A DNA stretch of 32,158 nt from Alkalibacillus haloalkaliphilus C5 (GTDB taxonomy: Bacteria; Bacillota; Bacilli; Bacillales; Alkalibacillaceae): contig NZ_AKIF01000012.1 of assembly GCF_000269905.1 (NCBI RefSeq), positions 1 to 32,158 on the forward strand. Direction: 5' to 3'. Of this stretch, positions 16,183 through 28,003 are shown one piece after another. The position numbers were made by a program, and so were the translations under genes. Below the pieces are notes generated by a model, which had not been told where the DNA came from, did no database searches, and saw only the letters and a list, made by a program, of their open reading frames with translations. The first letter of the stretch is position 1. Each line of letters begins with the position of its first letter.

Positions 16183-18486
16183 CTACATAAAATCATAAGG
16201 TGAAATATCTTCCTCAAACTGTTCATCCGGCTCTAATTCACTAAGATCTTCTTCATGACGTTCATTTAAATTAAAGGCTTTGATACGTGAGACGAGACTC
16301 GTATTGCGCTCGTAAGCTTGTTGTTTTTGCATACCTTCCAAAAATACGTCATAACTGCCACAAATAATGAGAGAAGATTTACCACGTGTAATCGCTGTAT
16401 AGATTAAATTTTTCACTAACATTCGCTTGAATGACCTGACAATTGGTAAAATCACAATTGGGAACTCACTACCTTGTGATTTATGAATGGAGATCGCATA
16501 AGCTAACATAATTTGGTTAAAATCTTGTCTCGTATAAGATACTTCAAGTCCTTCGAAATTAATAATTAATTCATCTTTTTTTGACTCAGCTTCCTTAGCA
16601 TGTTTAATGGCGACAATTTCACCGATGTCACCATTAAAAACATCTCTCTCCGGTTGATTTACGAGTTGAATAATTTTATCACCCGTTCTAAAGACAGACT
16701 GAAAATGTTCAATTTCACGTTTACCTTCTTCTTTAGGGTTAAAGATATTTTGTAACGTTTGATTTAATTCATGTATTCCAACTTTTGTTTTATACATTGG
16801 AGCTAAGACTTGAATGTCTCTCATTGAATATCCTCTGTCGAGTGCTTTCTTAACGATCTGTTCAATCGTATTCAAAGCATAATCTGTATTTGTTTCGATA
16901 AAATTAAAATCATCTTTTTTTCCAACAGACTGCATAGGTATTTGGTTGTTTTTAATATCATGAGCTAGTTTAACGATATAAGAATCATTTTTTTGGCGAT
17001 AAATTTCTTTTAGCTGACACACTGGTACGACTTTCGATTTTAATAAGTCTGCTAATACTTGTCCTGGTCCGACTGATGGTAGTTGGTCTTCATCACCAAC
17101 AAAGATGACTTTCATGTCGGCAGGGACAGCTTTAAGTAAACTGTTAGCTAACCAAATATCAACCATTGAAAACTCGTCGACAATTAAAACTTTACCCTTT
17201 AGTTGGTTTCCATCGTTAAATTCAAAATGTTCTTCACCAGACCAACCGAGAAGACTATGAATTGTTCTTGCTTTTAAACCAGTTGACTCAGTTAACCTTT
17301 TAGCAGCCCTTCCAGTCGGAGCAGCTAAAACATAATCAGATTGATGTTTGTTTTCATTTTTACGAAACAGTACTTCATAACAGTGGATAATACCTTTAAC
17401 AACTGTTGTTTTCCCAGTCCCAGGTCCACCTGTAAGTAACATGACCTTCTCATCTAACGCTTTTTTGACCGCTTCATATTGCTCTTCACCGTATGCAATA
17501 CCTTCTTGTTCTTCAATGTCACCAATCACTTTCAACAGTTCGCTTTCGTCATAAGATGCATCTTGTTCAGTGGCTAATATTCGCGTTAATTGTGAAGCAA
17601 CACCTTCTTCAGCAAAATAAAGCTGTGGTAAATAAACTCGATCATCTTCTTGTACAATTAACTCTTCATCCGTCAAAAATTTTAAGTGTTGCTCTAGTGT
17701 TTCATCGTTTTCATGACTTCGACCTTGATATAAAAGCGAATTTAATTGTTTTAACAACTGCTCTATTTCAACGTAAACATGTCCATTAGATGATTGTTGA
17801 TCTAAAACATGTAGGACACCTGCTTGAATTCGAGTCGGGTGTTCATCTTTAATTCCAATAGCCTCAGCAATTTCATCAGCGCGTTGAAAGCCAAATCCTT
17901 CTACATCAAAAACAAATTGATAAGGATTTTCTTTTAATTGCTCAATCGTATTTTCATGATAAGCATGATAAAGCTTTCCAGCTAATTGTAAACCAATACC
18001 ATATTTTGCTAGCTCAACAGTCACTTGCTCGAAACCTTGGTTTAATCTTAAATCTGCAATAAATTGTTTTTTAGTTTCAGGTTTTAAGCCGACAACTTGG
18101 TCAAGTTTTGCTGAATCTCTTAGTACTTCGTCGACTGCATTAATCCCTAATGTATCAACAATTTTTTGAGCCGTCTTTTGACCGATTCCATAAAATAAGT
18201 CACTTGATAAATATTTAACAAGACTTTCTTCAGTTTTCGGTAATTCTTTTTCATATGTAAACACTTGTAGTTGTTCTCCGAATTTCGGATGAACTTGTAT
18301 TGTTCCATAAAAAATATAATCATTGCCATGTGTTAAAGGTGGAAAGTTACCTTTCACAACTAATTCTTCTTCATCTAATTCAAGGTCAGTATCTTGAACA
18401 GAAATAGACGCAATCGAAAATTGCGTCTGTTGATTGTGAAAGATCATGTGATTTAATTGGCCTTTAGCATATTTTTGATCAGACAT
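16183..18486 (-). CDS. recD2: ATP-dependent DNA helicase RecD2 (YrrC)
   Basis: 767 residues. The N-terminal region has an OB-like part and helix-hairpin-helix motifs (SSDLFYGIGQKTAQKIVDTLG; VEGFGFQRADEIAEAIG), the mark of RecD2 rather than RecD of RecBCD. The superfamily 1 helicase core follows: Walker A MLLTGGPGTGKTTVVKG (about 353-369), AAPTGRAAKRL, VLIVDEFSMVD, FVGDEDQLPSVGPG, and QGSEFPIVILP with YTAITRGKSSLIICG near the C-terminus. RecD2 unwinds 5'-3' and takes part in recombination repair and replication restart. The ATG follows GAAGGAG. It lies 15 bases after the TPR gene, as in B. subtilis yrrB-yrrC. Confidence 0.96.
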   Translation of the reverse strand: MSDQKYAKGQLNHMIFHNQQTQFSIASISVQDTDLELDEEELVVKGNFPPLTHGNDYIFYGTIQVHPKFGEQLQVFTYEKELPKTEESLVKYLSSDLFYGIGQKTAQKIVDTLGINAVDEVLRDSAKLDQVVGLKPETKKQFIADLRLNQGFEQVTVELAKYGIGLQLAGKLYHAYHENTIEQLKENPYQFVFDVEGFGFQRADEIAEAIGIKDEHPTRIQAGVLHVLDQQSSNGHVYVEIEQLLKQLNSLLYQGRSHENDETLEQHLKFLTDEELIVQEDDRVYLPQLYFAEEGVASQLTRILATEQDASYDESELLKVIGDIEEQEGIAYGEEQYEAVKKALDEKVMLLTGGPGTGKTTVVKGIIHCYEVLFRKNENKHQSDYVLAAPTGRAAKRLTESTGLKARTIHSLLGWSGEEHFEFNDGNQLKGKVLIVDEFSMVDIWLANSLLKAVPADMKVIFVGDEDQLPSVGPGQVLADLLKSKVVPVCQLKEIYRQKNDSYIVKLAHDIKNNQIPMQSVGKKDDFNFIETNTDYALNTIEQIVKKALDRGYSMRDIQVLAPMYKTKVGIHELNQTLQNIFNPKEEGKREIEHFQSVFRTGDKIIQLVNQPERDVFNGDIGEIVAIKHAKEAESKKDELIINFEGLEVSYTRQDFNQIMLAYAISIHKSQGSEFPIVILPIVRSFKRMLVKNLIYTAITRGKSSLIICGSYDVFLEGMQKQQAYERNTSLVSRIKAFNLNERHEEDLSELEPDEQFEEDISPYDFM

Positions 18487-18501
18487 GATCAGTTTCTCCT
18501 T

Positions 18502-19170
18502 CTATCCATCTCGCTCTTGTAATAACTGTTCGACTTGTTTCTTTGCATTTCCTGCTAATAAATGGTCTTCTTGTATAGCTAACACTTGTTCAAACTGTAC
18601 AAGGGCTTTCTCTGGCTTTTCTTGATAAAGTAAGCAAACACCTTTATTGTAATAAGCATCACTATGTTCTTCATCTAATGATAAGACGACATTCATTTGT
18701 TCATAAGCTTCGTCAATCATGTTGCCATAAGCTAAAGTTAAACCGTATTGGAATTGAATATCAATATCTTCAGGACTTAACTCGCTTGCTCTTTGCATAT
18801 ATGGAAGTGCTAGTTTAGGCATATCTTGATTTAGTAATGACATACCTAACATGAAATAAACATCTTCATCATCTAATCCTTGCTTCATCGCATCTTGGAA
18901 TTGTTTAGTCGCCTGTTGATATTGTTCTTGTTCATAATACATGTTGCCTAAACCGTAATGAGCAGCCGGTAGCTTCTCTTCTAACTCTAAGGCTTTATTA
19001 TAAAATCGTTCCGCTGAATCATACTCTTGTAAATGGACTAGAAGATTAGCAAAATTAATAAACCCAACTGGATCTTCTGGATTCTCTTCAATGTAATTAT
19101 TGAAAGACTGAGCAGCTTCTTCAAATTGATGATTTTGCATATATTCAATACCTTTTTGTAACTCGCTCAT
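18502..19170 (-). CDS. yrrB: Tetratricopeptide repeat protein (YrrB-type)
   Basis: 222 residues made of about six tandem 34-residue TPR units, for example EEAAQSFNNYIEENPEDPVGF, DSAERFYNKALELEEKLPAAHYGLGNMYY and EQYQQATKQFQDAMKQG. There is no signal peptide or membrane segment, so it is a cytosolic scaffold. The B. subtilis counterpart YrrB is a TPR protein of similar size encoded between mnmA and recD2; its partners are not established. The ATG follows AAAGGAG. A terminator separates it from mnmA, so it probably has its own promoter or relies on read-through. Confidence 0.92.
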   Translation of the reverse strand: MSELQKGIEYMQNHQFEEAAQSFNNYIEENPEDPVGFINFANLLVHLQEYDSAERFYNKALELEEKLPAAHYGLGNMYYEQEQYQQATKQFQDAMKQGLDDEDVYFMLGMSLLNQDMPKLALPYMQRASELSPEDIDIQFQYGLTLAYGNMIDEAYEQMNVVLSLDEEHSDAYYNKGVCLLYQEKPEKALVQFEQVLAIQEDHLLAGNAKKQVEQLLQERDG

Positions 19171-19202
19171 CTTGATTTACTCCTTTATTCTTCAAAAATA
19201 GA

Positions 19203-19237
19203 GAAAAAAGTCACCACTCATTGTGCTGACTTTTTAT
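19203..19237 (-). terminator. Terminator after mnmA
   Basis: AAAAAGTCAGCAC and GTGGTGACTTTTTT (minus strand) form a stem with one mismatch and a 5-base loop, ending in T6. It lies about 12 bases after the mnmA stop. Confidence 0.85.
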
Positions 19238-19248
19238 TCTGCTTAAAC

Positions 19249-21523
<2,275 letters not shown>

Positions 21524-21543
21524 TTCATTCACCTTCTTTGTAA

Positions 21544-21963
21544 CTAAATATAAAACATATGCTCTTCTTGATAGTTATTGTCATCATAATCGACGAGGTC
21601 TTGTAAAGAAGTCGTTTCTAAAACGTCTTTTACCGCATCGCGTATTCTTTTCCATAATTCACGTTTTGATGGTTCTTCATCATCCATCTCTTCGACAGGT
21701 CGAATTGGACCTTCTAAAGTTTTAATAATATCTGCAGCAGTAATTAGTTTTGGCTCACGCGTTAATAAATAACCGCCTTTTGCACCTCTTACACTTTTTA
21801 CTAACCCCTCATTTCTAAGAGGAGCGATTAATTGTTCTAAATAATGCTCAGATAAATCATACTCAGAAGCGATCGCCTTTAATGGAATCGGCTTATCTCC
21901 GTAATTTTTGGCTAAAGCAATCATAATGGTTAGACCGTATCGGCCTTTAGTTGAAATCTTCAA
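21544..21963 (-). CDS. cymR: Rrf2-family cysteine metabolism repressor CymR
   Basis: 139 residues, close to B. subtilis CymR. The N-terminus MKISTKGRYGLTIMIALAK begins the winged helix; LSEHYLEQLIAPLRNEGLVKSVRGAKGGYLL is the helix-turn-helix and wing. The three-cysteine Fe-S signature of IscR/NsrR is absent, which fits CymR. The C-terminus (KRELWKRIRDAVKDVL, ending HMFYI) also matches CymR. In B. subtilis CymR with CysK represses cysteine uptake and synthesis genes. Start TTG with GGAGGAG 6 bases before it. It lies upstream of the desulfurase and probably shares its transcript. Confidence 0.93.
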   Translation of the reverse strand: MKISTKGRYGLTIMIALAKNYGDKPIPLKAIASEYDLSEHYLEQLIAPLRNEGLVKSVRGAKGGYLLTREPKLITAADIIKTLEGPIRPVEEMDDEEPSKRELWKRIRDAVKDVLETTSLQDLVDYDDNNYQEEHMFYI

Positions 21964-22003
21964 TTAAAGCTCCTCCTTAAACGCTCATCTTTCTACATTA
22001 ATC

Positions 22004-22032
22004 AGTATAACACGCTGTTGTGATTCTAAAGT
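22004..22032 (-). promoter_or_regulatory. Probable extended -10 promoter of cymR
   Basis: On the minus strand TGT-TATACT (-10 at 22009-22004) forms an extended -10. The -35 region, around 22027-22032, is weak. Inferred from position about 40 bases before the cymR start. Confidence 0.45.
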
Positions 22033-22119
22033 AACATCATAATTTTTATAAATTACTGTAAAGATAAACTGTTAAAAACCATGTGACATTATAGCATGAT
22101 GTAAGCCGTCATGCATTAG

Positions 22120-23415
22120 TTAAGTTTTATTATGGCGTGCTTTCTGCTTTAGTGTATTCAACTTGTCATACACTTGAGCCAACCGCTTTTCTTCACCAAT
22201 TTCTTTCGGTGTATAATAACTGGCATCTTTCAACTTTTCTGGCAAGTATTCTTGATAAACCCAAGACCCTGTGTAATTGTGAGGATATTTGTATTCAATA
22301 CCGTGCCCTAAATCTTTAGCACCGTGATAATGAGTGTCTTTTAAATGGTCAGGGATATCTGAAGTAATACCTTTTTGCACATGGGTTATTGCTTGATCTA
22401 ATGCTTTATAAGCTGTGTTTGATTTTGGAGATAAAGATAATTCAACAGTCACTACAGATAGTGGAATTCTCCCTTCAGGTAATCCAAGTCGTTCAACTGA
22501 TTCAATAGCAGGTAATACTCGTGAACAAAGTTGTGGATTCGCTAAACCGATATCCTCATAGGCAATGACGAGTAACCTTCTTGTAATAGCTTCTAGGTCG
22601 CCACCTTCTAACAGTCTAGCTAAGTAATGTAACGCGGCATTAACGTCACTTCCTCTAATACTTTTTTGGAAACTTGATAATAAATTATAATAAATATCAC
22701 CTTTTTTATCGTGCGAAAAACCTTTATTACGGATGCAATAATTAACTGTATCTTCATCAACAACATAGGTGCCTTTTTCATTTTGGTCTGATGCAAAAAC
22801 AATATCTTCTAATAAAGTTAATGCCGTTCTCGCATCTCCTGTTATAGAAGCAATTTGTTCTAATAAATGATCTTTTATATCAATGTTTAAATGGCCTAAT
22901 CCTCTATACTGATCATTTAATGCTTTGTTCAGTAATGTTTTAACCGCTTCAGCTGATAATAATGATAACTGCTTAATTTGACCACACCTTGAGCGAATTG
23001 CGTTATTTACACTGTGGTAAGGGTTTTCTGTAGTTGCACCAATTAATGTAATAACACCTTCTTCCAAAGCTTTCAATAAATAATCTTGCTGGCTTTTATT
23101 AAATCGATGGATCTCATCAATAAATAAAATGGCTCCTTCACTCATTTTAGCTTTAGCAGTAATCTCTTCTATTTCTTTTTTACTAGAAGTTGTAGCATTA
23201 ATCGCATAGAAATCTTGATTTGTAGATCCTGCTATGGCAAATGCTAGTGAAGTTTTACCAGTCCCAGGCTCTCCATATAAAATCATTGATGGGACATGTC
23301 CTTGTTTAATCATTTTATACAATGGTGTACTTTCATCAATTACGTCATCTTGACCGATCACATCTTCAATTGTTTCAGGTCTCATTCGGTATGCTAATGG
23401 CTCTTTAAAAAACAT
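22120..23415 (-). CDS. rarA: Replication-associated recombination protein A (RarA/MgsA)
   Basis: 431 residues, full length. A clamp-loader-like AAA+ ATPase: LAYRMRPETIEDVIGQ at the N-terminus, Walker A ILYGEPGTGKTSLAFAIA (about 45-62), Walker B AILFIDEIHRFNKSQQD, sensor 1 TLIGATTENPYHSV, and the C-terminal part with GSDVNAALHYLARLLEGGDLEAITRRL and AYEDIGLANP. It acts at stalled forks together with SSB. The ATG follows AAAGGAG. It is transcribed divergently from the RsfA-type gene. In B. subtilis the orthologue yrvN also lies next to cymR. Confidence 0.96.
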   Translation of the reverse strand: MFFKEPLAYRMRPETIEDVIGQDDVIDESTPLYKMIKQGHVPSMILYGEPGTGKTSLAFAIAGSTNQDFYAINATTSSKKEIEEITAKAKMSEGAILFIDEIHRFNKSQQDYLLKALEEGVITLIGATTENPYHSVNNAIRSRCGQIKQLSLLSAEAVKTLLNKALNDQYRGLGHLNIDIKDHLLEQIASITGDARTALTLLEDIVFASDQNEKGTYVVDEDTVNYCIRNKGFSHDKKGDIYYNLLSSFQKSIRGSDVNAALHYLARLLEGGDLEAITRRLLVIAYEDIGLANPQLCSRVLPAIESVERLGLPEGRIPLSVVTVELSLSPKSNTAYKALDQAITHVQKGITSDIPDHLKDTHYHGAKDLGHGIEYKYPHNYTGSWVYQEYLPEKLKDASYYTPKEIGEEKRLAQVYDKLNTLKQKARHNKT

Positions 23416-23493
23416 GTTAGAACTCCTTTTAGTCTTAACTCTTATATTATTTTACTATATTCAAAGGTGAATTGACGAATAATCACCTCTTAT

Positions 23494-23523
23494 GTATAAA
23501 ATAATAGCTTATTGCGCATGATA
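23494..23523 (+). promoter_or_regulatory. SigG/SigF-type forespore promoter of the RsfA-type gene
   Basis: GTATA (23494-23498) and CATGATA (23517-23523) match the SigG consensus (GHATR and CATnHTA) with an 18-base spacer, about 60 bases before the ATG. B. subtilis rsfA is known to be expressed in the forespore. Sequence match seen; use inferred. Confidence 0.6.
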
Positions 23524-23583
23524 GAAATAGAAAACTATTAATTATACAAACATAAATGATTTAAAATGAAAGGATGAAAACAT

Positions 23584-24258
23584 ATGGTGAAAGTTCGTCA
23601 AGATGCTTGGTCTCACGAAGATGACCTATTATTAGCTGAAACTGTGCTAAGACATATAAGAGAAGGAAGTACACAGTTAAATGCTTTTGAAGAAGTTGGT
23701 GATCAACTGAATCGTACAGCTGCAGCATGTGGCTTTAGATGGAATGCTGAAGTTAGAAAAAACTATGAGAAAGCAGTAGATTTAGCGAAAAGGCAAAGAA
23801 AACAGAGGAAAAAAGCCCAACAACAAGGAAAGCCTCAACCGAGACGTACTGTACAGCCTGAAGTAAATCTACCAATGACAGCAGAAGAAACAGCAATGCC
23901 AGTAGAGGAAGCTCCATTGCCAGTACAAACAAATGAAGTATCTACTAGTGCTCCTTCTATTGACTCTATCATTCAGCAATTAAACCAACTGAAAACTTCA
24001 GATCAACTGAATGAACAAATCAATAGTGAGCTAGAAGCTTTAAAACATGAGAATGAAACTGTTCGAAATGAGAATGAACAACTAAAAGCGAAGGTAGAAG
24101 AGATGTCGCAGCAATACGCTAGCTTACAAGAGGATTATCAAACGTTCATTAACATTATGGATCGCGCTCGTAAGATGATGGTATTCGATGAAGATGAAGT
24201 AACGACACCATCATTTAAGATGGAGAAAAACGGTAATTTACAACAAATAGCTAAATAA
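23584..24258 (+). CDS. RsfA-family prespore transcription factor
   Basis: 224 residues. The N-terminal Myb/SANT-like domain (about 1-65) reads RQDAWSHEDDLLLAETVLRHIREGSTQLNAFEEVGDQLNRTAAACGFRWN in overlapping parts, the RsfA hallmark. A basic stretch (KRQRKQRKKAQQQ) and a Pro/Glu-rich linker follow, then a coiled coil at about 135-195 and a tail. RsfA in B. subtilis tunes SigF-dependent genes in the forespore; paralogues such as YlbO exist, so the exact orthologue is uncertain. The ATG has AAAGGATG well spaced. It is the only plus-strand gene in a long minus-strand block, has a SigG-like promoter and its own terminator. Confidence 0.88.
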   Translation: MVKVRQDAWSHEDDLLLAETVLRHIREGSTQLNAFEEVGDQLNRTAAACGFRWNAEVRKNYEKAVDLAKRQRKQRKKAQQQGKPQPRRTVQPEVNLPMTAEETAMPVEEAPLPVQTNEVSTSAPSIDSIIQQLNQLKTSDQLNEQINSELEALKHENETVRNENEQLKAKVEEMSQQYASLQEDYQTFINIMDRARKMMVFDEDEVTTPSFKMEKNGNLQQIAK

Positions 24259-24262
24259 AAAA

Positions 24263-24299
24263 GGTGGGTAAGGAACAAAACAAGTCCTTACCCTTTTTT
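24263..24299 (+). terminator. Terminator after the RsfA-type gene
   Basis: GGGTAAGGA and TCCTTACCC form a perfect 9-bp stem with a 10-base loop, followed by T6. Confidence 0.92.
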
Positions 24300-24545
24300 A
24301 TGGTTCAATTTCAAATGTGGTGGTGTAAAAATTTACACCATCCACTTATGATCCTTTTAACAAATATATTTATCATCGCTACATCATAATGCTTCGCTTT
24401 TATCCGCAGGGCACAAACATCCGCCGATAGCGAGTCGCAAACCAACGGCTCATTCATCAATCCGGGGTAGCTGTACAATTCACTTAAAAGGTAGGGTGTC
24501 TTTTACCTGAACCCCAACATTTGACTTAGAATCAAATTATTAGAA
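24300..24545. other. Intergenic block without a convincing gene; palindrome and GC-richer segment
   Basis: Between the RsfA terminator and the 6S RNA terminator. It holds a near-perfect 20-base palindrome TGGTGTAAAAATTTACACCA (24321-24340). It also holds a GC-richer stretch (about 24400-24530) with base use unlike its surroundings, including AGGTA...TACCT around 24490-24508. A minus-strand frame of about 60 codons is open across it but lacks a ribosome binding site and conserved motifs. It could be the worn end of a mobile element or an unrecognised RNA. I see no gene I can support. Confidence 0.5.
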
Positions 24546-24546
24546 C

Positions 24547-24582
24547 TAAAATAAAACACTAATCTCATTTGATTAGTGTTTT
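24547..24582 (-). terminator. Terminator after the 6S RNA gene
   Basis: AAAACACTAATC and GATTAGTGTTTT form a perfect 12-bp stem with a 6-base loop; on the minus strand it runs into TTTTATTTT. Confidence 0.85.
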
Positions 24583-24801
24583 TCGACTTTATGTAACAAT
24601 CCCAATTGTGCCGTCCCTCCGTATTGTTTTGAACCCGCTCAAGGCAGGTGGGTGTCCTGTTCCATATATCTTGTAAGTCCTTAACAAAGGCTTTTACGCA
24701 ATATGGAAACGTCCGGACTCCCTACAATATAAGTGTTCGGTCAAAACTTATGTGGAGTAAGACGAACACATTAGGATTGAGTGGTTACTTTGTTATTTTG
24801 T
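24583..24801 (-). ncRNA. ssrS: 6S RNA (bsrA/ssrS type)
   Basis: About 200 nt, ending at a terminator and preceded by a good promoter. The ends pair as in 6S RNA: GTAAC...CAATCC near the 5' end with GGATTG-TTAC near the 3' end, enclosing a large central bubble. The 3' half contains CACCCACCTGCCTTGAGCGGGTTC followed by GGCAC, a layout shared with known 6S RNAs. 6S RNA binds housekeeping RNA polymerase and makes pRNA. In B. subtilis bsrA lies beside aspS, as here. Exact ends are estimated. Identification is from structure, recalled motifs and synteny. Confidence 0.82.
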
Positions 24802-24807
24802 AATTAA

Positions 24808-24836
24808 ATCATAGCATGAAGCTAACATCGTTTCAA
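24808..24836 (-). promoter_or_regulatory. Sigma-A promoter of the 6S RNA gene
   Basis: On the minus strand TTGAAA (24836-24831) and TATGAT (24813-24808) with a 17-base spacer. The start point would be near 24801. Confidence 0.82.
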
Positions 24837-24876
24837 GTGCTAATGAGTAGTTCTATGGTAGCAATTTTTAGGTACT

Positions 24877-26655
24877 TTAGCCTTGATTATTTTCATATTT
24901 CGCGATACTTTGCAAGTAAAGCTCTTCTAATTGATGTTGATCAACTTGAGAAGGAGCCTGTGTTAATAGGTCTGATGCTGAAGCTGTTTTAGGAAACGCA
25001 ATTGTGTCACGTAAATTCGTTTTACCAGCTAAAATCATCACTAAGCGGTCGAAACCTAGAGCAATACCTCCATGAGGTGGCGCACCAAATTCTAAAGCCT
25101 CTAGCAAGAAACCAAATTGCTCATGTGCTTCTTCTTTCGAGAAACCTAATGCTTCAAACATTTTTTCTTGCATGTCTTTCTTATAAATACGAAGTGAACC
25201 ACCACCTAGTTCATAACCATTTAAAACAACATCATAGGCTTTTGCTTTAACATTAGAAGGATCTTCATGTAATTGGTTCATATCTCCTGTTTGGGGCATT
25301 GTAAATGGATGGTGTGCAGCATGATATCGTCCATCATCTTCATCATATTCAAATAATGGCCAGTCAGTAACCCATAAGAAGTTAAATTGGCTCTCATCAA
25401 TTAAGTTTAAATCTTTACCTAATTTTGACCTTAAAGCACCTAAACTTGCTGCAACAACATCCGGTTTGTCTGCTACAAATAACAATAAATCATTTGATTC
25501 GCCGTTTAATGCTTCTAAGATTAATTGTTCCTCTTCTTCTCCAAAGAATTTCGCGATTGGTCCAGTTAGTGATTCACCATCGACTTTCATCCAAGCCAAT
25601 CCTTTTGCTCCGTAAACAGAAACGAATTCTGTCAAATGATCAATGTCTTTACGAGAATACTGATCTGCATAGCCTTTAACGTTTATAGCACTTACTTTTC
25701 CACCTGATTCAACAGCTTGTTTAAATACTTTAAAACCACTGTTTTGGAACACACCGCTCATATTAACTAATTTTAAATCAAAACGTGTATCAGGCTTATC
25801 TGACCCATAGCGTTCCATTGCTTCATCATAAGTTATACGAGGGAATGGCAGTGTCACATCTAACCCTTTAACTTCTTTTACAACCGATTGAAGCATTTCT
25901 TCAGTCATTTGCATAATTTCTTCCTGTGATAAGAAAGATGTTTCAATATCAACCTGTGTAAACTCTGGCTGACGGTCTGCTCTTAGGTCTTCATCTCTAA
26001 AGCAACGGGTGATTTGATAATACTTTTCAAAACCTGATACCATAAACAACTGCTTAAAAATTTGTGGTGATTGAGGTAAAGCATAAAATTGACCAGGGTT
26101 AACACGGCTAGGTACTAAGTAGTCTCGTGCCCCTTCAGGTGTACTTTTCGTTAAAATAGGTGTTTCCATCTCAAGAAAGTCATTTGAGTTTAAATAATGA
26201 CGGATCGCTTGAGCCGTTCTATGTCTTAAAATTAACGTTTCTTGCATTGGCTCACGTCGTAAATCTAAATAACGATACTTCAGACGTGTTTCTTCTGTTA
26301 AGTCTTTATGGTCATCTACTTTAATCGGTAATGCTTTCGATTCGTTAACAACAGTTACACCATCTACTAACACTTCAACTTCACCTGTCGCCATATTTTC
26401 GTTAATAGTTGAAACATCACGCTTTAGAACTGTGCCTTCAATTTCAACGACGTATTCACTTCTTAACTTTTCTGCTATTTGTAATGCTTCTTCATTATGT
26501 TCTGGACTGAAAACCGTCTGTACAATTCCAGAACGATCTCTTAAATCAATAAAAATTAACCCGCCTAAATCTCTTCGCTTTTGCACCCAACCTTTTAATT
26601 TAACTTTCTGGTCGACATGTCCTGTTCTAATATGTCCACAATGTGTACGTTCCAT
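24877..26655 (-). CDS. aspS: Aspartyl-tRNA synthetase
   Basis: 592 residues, the size of the bacterial-type AspRS. The N-terminal OB-fold anticodon-binding domain starts [21 protein letters not shown]. The class II core follows: motif 2 is [20 protein letters not shown], and motif 3 is [15 protein letters not shown] near the C-terminus. The GAD insertion lies between them (about 295-420). HPFTMP and [10 protein letters not shown] are also visible. It charges tRNA-Asp. Whether it also charges tRNA-Asn cannot be judged here. The ATG follows AAGGAGG, 11 bases after hisS, so it is controlled by the hisS T-box leader. No clear terminator follows; the 6S promoter lies about 40 bases on. Confidence 0.97.
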   Translation of the reverse strand: MERTHCGHIRTGHVDQKVKLKGWVQKRRDLGGLIFIDLRDRSGIVQTVFSPEHNEEALQIAEKLRSEYVVEIEGTVLKRDVSTINENMATGEVEVLVDGVTVVNESKALPIKVDDHKDLTEETRLKYRYLDLRREPMQETLILRHRTAQAIRHYLNSNDFLEMETPILTKSTPEGARDYLVPSRVNPGQFYALPQSPQIFKQLFMVSGFEKYYQITRCFRDEDLRADRQPEFTQVDIETSFLSQEEIMQMTEEMLQSVVKEVKGLDVTLPFPRITYDEAMERYGSDKPDTRFDLKLVNMSGVFQNSGFKVFKQAVESGGKVSAINVKGYADQYSRKDIDHLTEFVSVYGAKGLAWMKVDGESLTGPIAKFFGEEEEQLILEALNGESNDLLLFVADKPDVVAASLGALRSKLGKDLNLIDESQFNFLWVTDWPLFEYDEDDGRYHAAHHPFTMPQTGDMNQLHEDPSNVKAKAYDVVLNGYELGGGSLRIYKKDMQEKMFEALGFSKEEAHEQFGFLLEALEFGAPPHGGIALGFDRLVMILAGKTNLRDTIAFPKTASASDLLTQAPSQVDQHQLEELYLQSIAKYENNQG

Positions 26656-26666
26656 GATGATCCTCC

Positions 26667-27935
26667 TTAAACTGTCGTTTCTAACTGTTCGATAATTTTA
26701 TCGAATTCAATTGTTTTTTGTTCACCTTCTACTAAGTTCTTAACGTTTGCAACACCATTGTTTACTTCATCTTCACCAATGATAATGGCATACTTCGCTT
26801 TATATCGGTCAGCCGCTTTAAATTGCGCCTTCATTTTCTTGTCTAGAAAATCTTGATCAGTTCTAAAGCCTGCTTTTCTAAGTTTATAAACTAAACTGGA
26901 AGCTGTGTACTTCGCTTCATCACCCATCGTAATAACGAAACAATCAAGCGCATGGCCTGTTTCAACTGTGATCCCTTCTGCTTCTAAAGCCATTAATAAA
27001 CGTTCAATACTTAATGCAAAACCAATCCCTGAATTTTCAGGCCCTCCTAGGTCTTGAATTAAGCCGTTATAACGTCCACCACCAGATAATGTCGTAATCG
27101 AACCAAAGCCCTCAGCCTCACTCATAATTTCAAAAGCTGTATGTGTGTAATAATCAAGACCCCTTACTAACGTCTCATCGACTACATAAGAAATTCCCAT
27201 TGCATCTAAATGCTTTTTAACTTCTTCAAAATATTGTGAAGAGTAATCATTTAAATACTCTAAAATTGAAGGGGCAGTGCTCATTGTTGGGTGATCACGG
27301 TCCACTTTACAATCGAGTAACCTTAAAGGGTTTTGTTCTAAACGCATTTGACAATCTGAACATAACTCTTCTTGATAAGGTTTAAAGTGCTCAACTAAAG
27401 CTTGCCTATGTGCTTCACGACTTTCTTTGTCACCTAAACTATTTAAAACTAATTTTAAAGATTTTAAACCTAGTACTTGATAACAATCCATTGCAAATGC
27501 AATGACTTCTGCATCAATTGCTGCATCAGCACTTCCGATTGCCTCAATGCCAAACTGAGTAAATTGACGTGTACGCCCTTGCTGCGGACGTTCATATCTG
27601 AACATTGGTCCTAAGTAATAAAGCTTTGTCGGTTGATCAGCATTACCGTGCATTTTGTGTTGTACGTAAGATCTTGCTACTGATGCCGTTCCTTCTGGGC
27701 GTAGAGTCAAACTTCTACCACCGCGATCTTCAAATGTATACATTTCCTTTTGTACGATATCTGTCGTATCTCCAACTCCTCGTTGGAACAGTTCAGTCCG
27801 TTCAAACATTGGAGTTCGAATTTCATCATAGTGATAAGTGTGAGCTAAACCTTTCAATGCATCTTCAACTACTTGCCATTGCTTTGTATTTTCAGGTAAT
27901 AAGTCTTCTGTACCTCTTGGAACGCTAATGTTCAT
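26667..27935 (-). CDS. hisS: Histidyl-tRNA synthetase
   Basis: 422 residues, full length. [10 protein letters not shown] at the N-terminus, [35 protein letters not shown] in overlapping parts of motif 1, motif 2 [23 protein letters not shown], the HisRS signature [14 protein letters not shown], and motif 3 [15 protein letters not shown]. The C-terminal anticodon-binding domain starts near residue 325. It charges tRNA-His. The ATG follows AAGGAGG. It is the first gene of a hisS-aspS transcript led by a T-box; in B. subtilis the same pair is together. Confidence 0.97.
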   Translation of the reverse strand: MNISVPRGTEDLLPENTKQWQVVEDALKGLAHTYHYDEIRTPMFERTELFQRGVGDTTDIVQKEMYTFEDRGGRSLTLRPEGTASVARSYVQHKMHGNADQPTKLYYLGPMFRYERPQQGRTRQFTQFGIEAIGSADAAIDAEVIAFAMDCYQVLGLKSLKLVLNSLGDKESREAHRQALVEHFKPYQEELCSDCQMRLEQNPLRLLDCKVDRDHPTMSTAPSILEYLNDYSSQYFEEVKKHLDAMGISYVVDETLVRGLDYYTHTAFEIMSEAEGFGSITTLSGGGRYNGLIQDLGGPENSGIGFALSIERLLMALEAEGITVETGHALDCFVITMGDEAKYTASSLVYKLRKAGFRTDQDFLDKKMKAQFKAADRYKAKYAIIIGEDEVNNGVANVKNLVEGEQKTIEFDKIIEQLETTV

Positions 27936-28003
27936 GTTAAAATCCTCCTTATATTTTCTAAGCTATTATGTGATCAATAAATATTAAAAATTTTACGTAA
28001 AAT

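Noticed and set aside
22085-22110. Hairpin GCATGA...TCATGC between cymR and rarA
   Set aside because: Only six base pairs and no T-run, so not supported as a terminator.
24310-24520. Minus-strand open frame of about 60 codons in the intergenic block
   Set aside because: No Shine-Dalgarno, no recognisable motif and codon use unlike neighbouring genes; not enough to call a gene.
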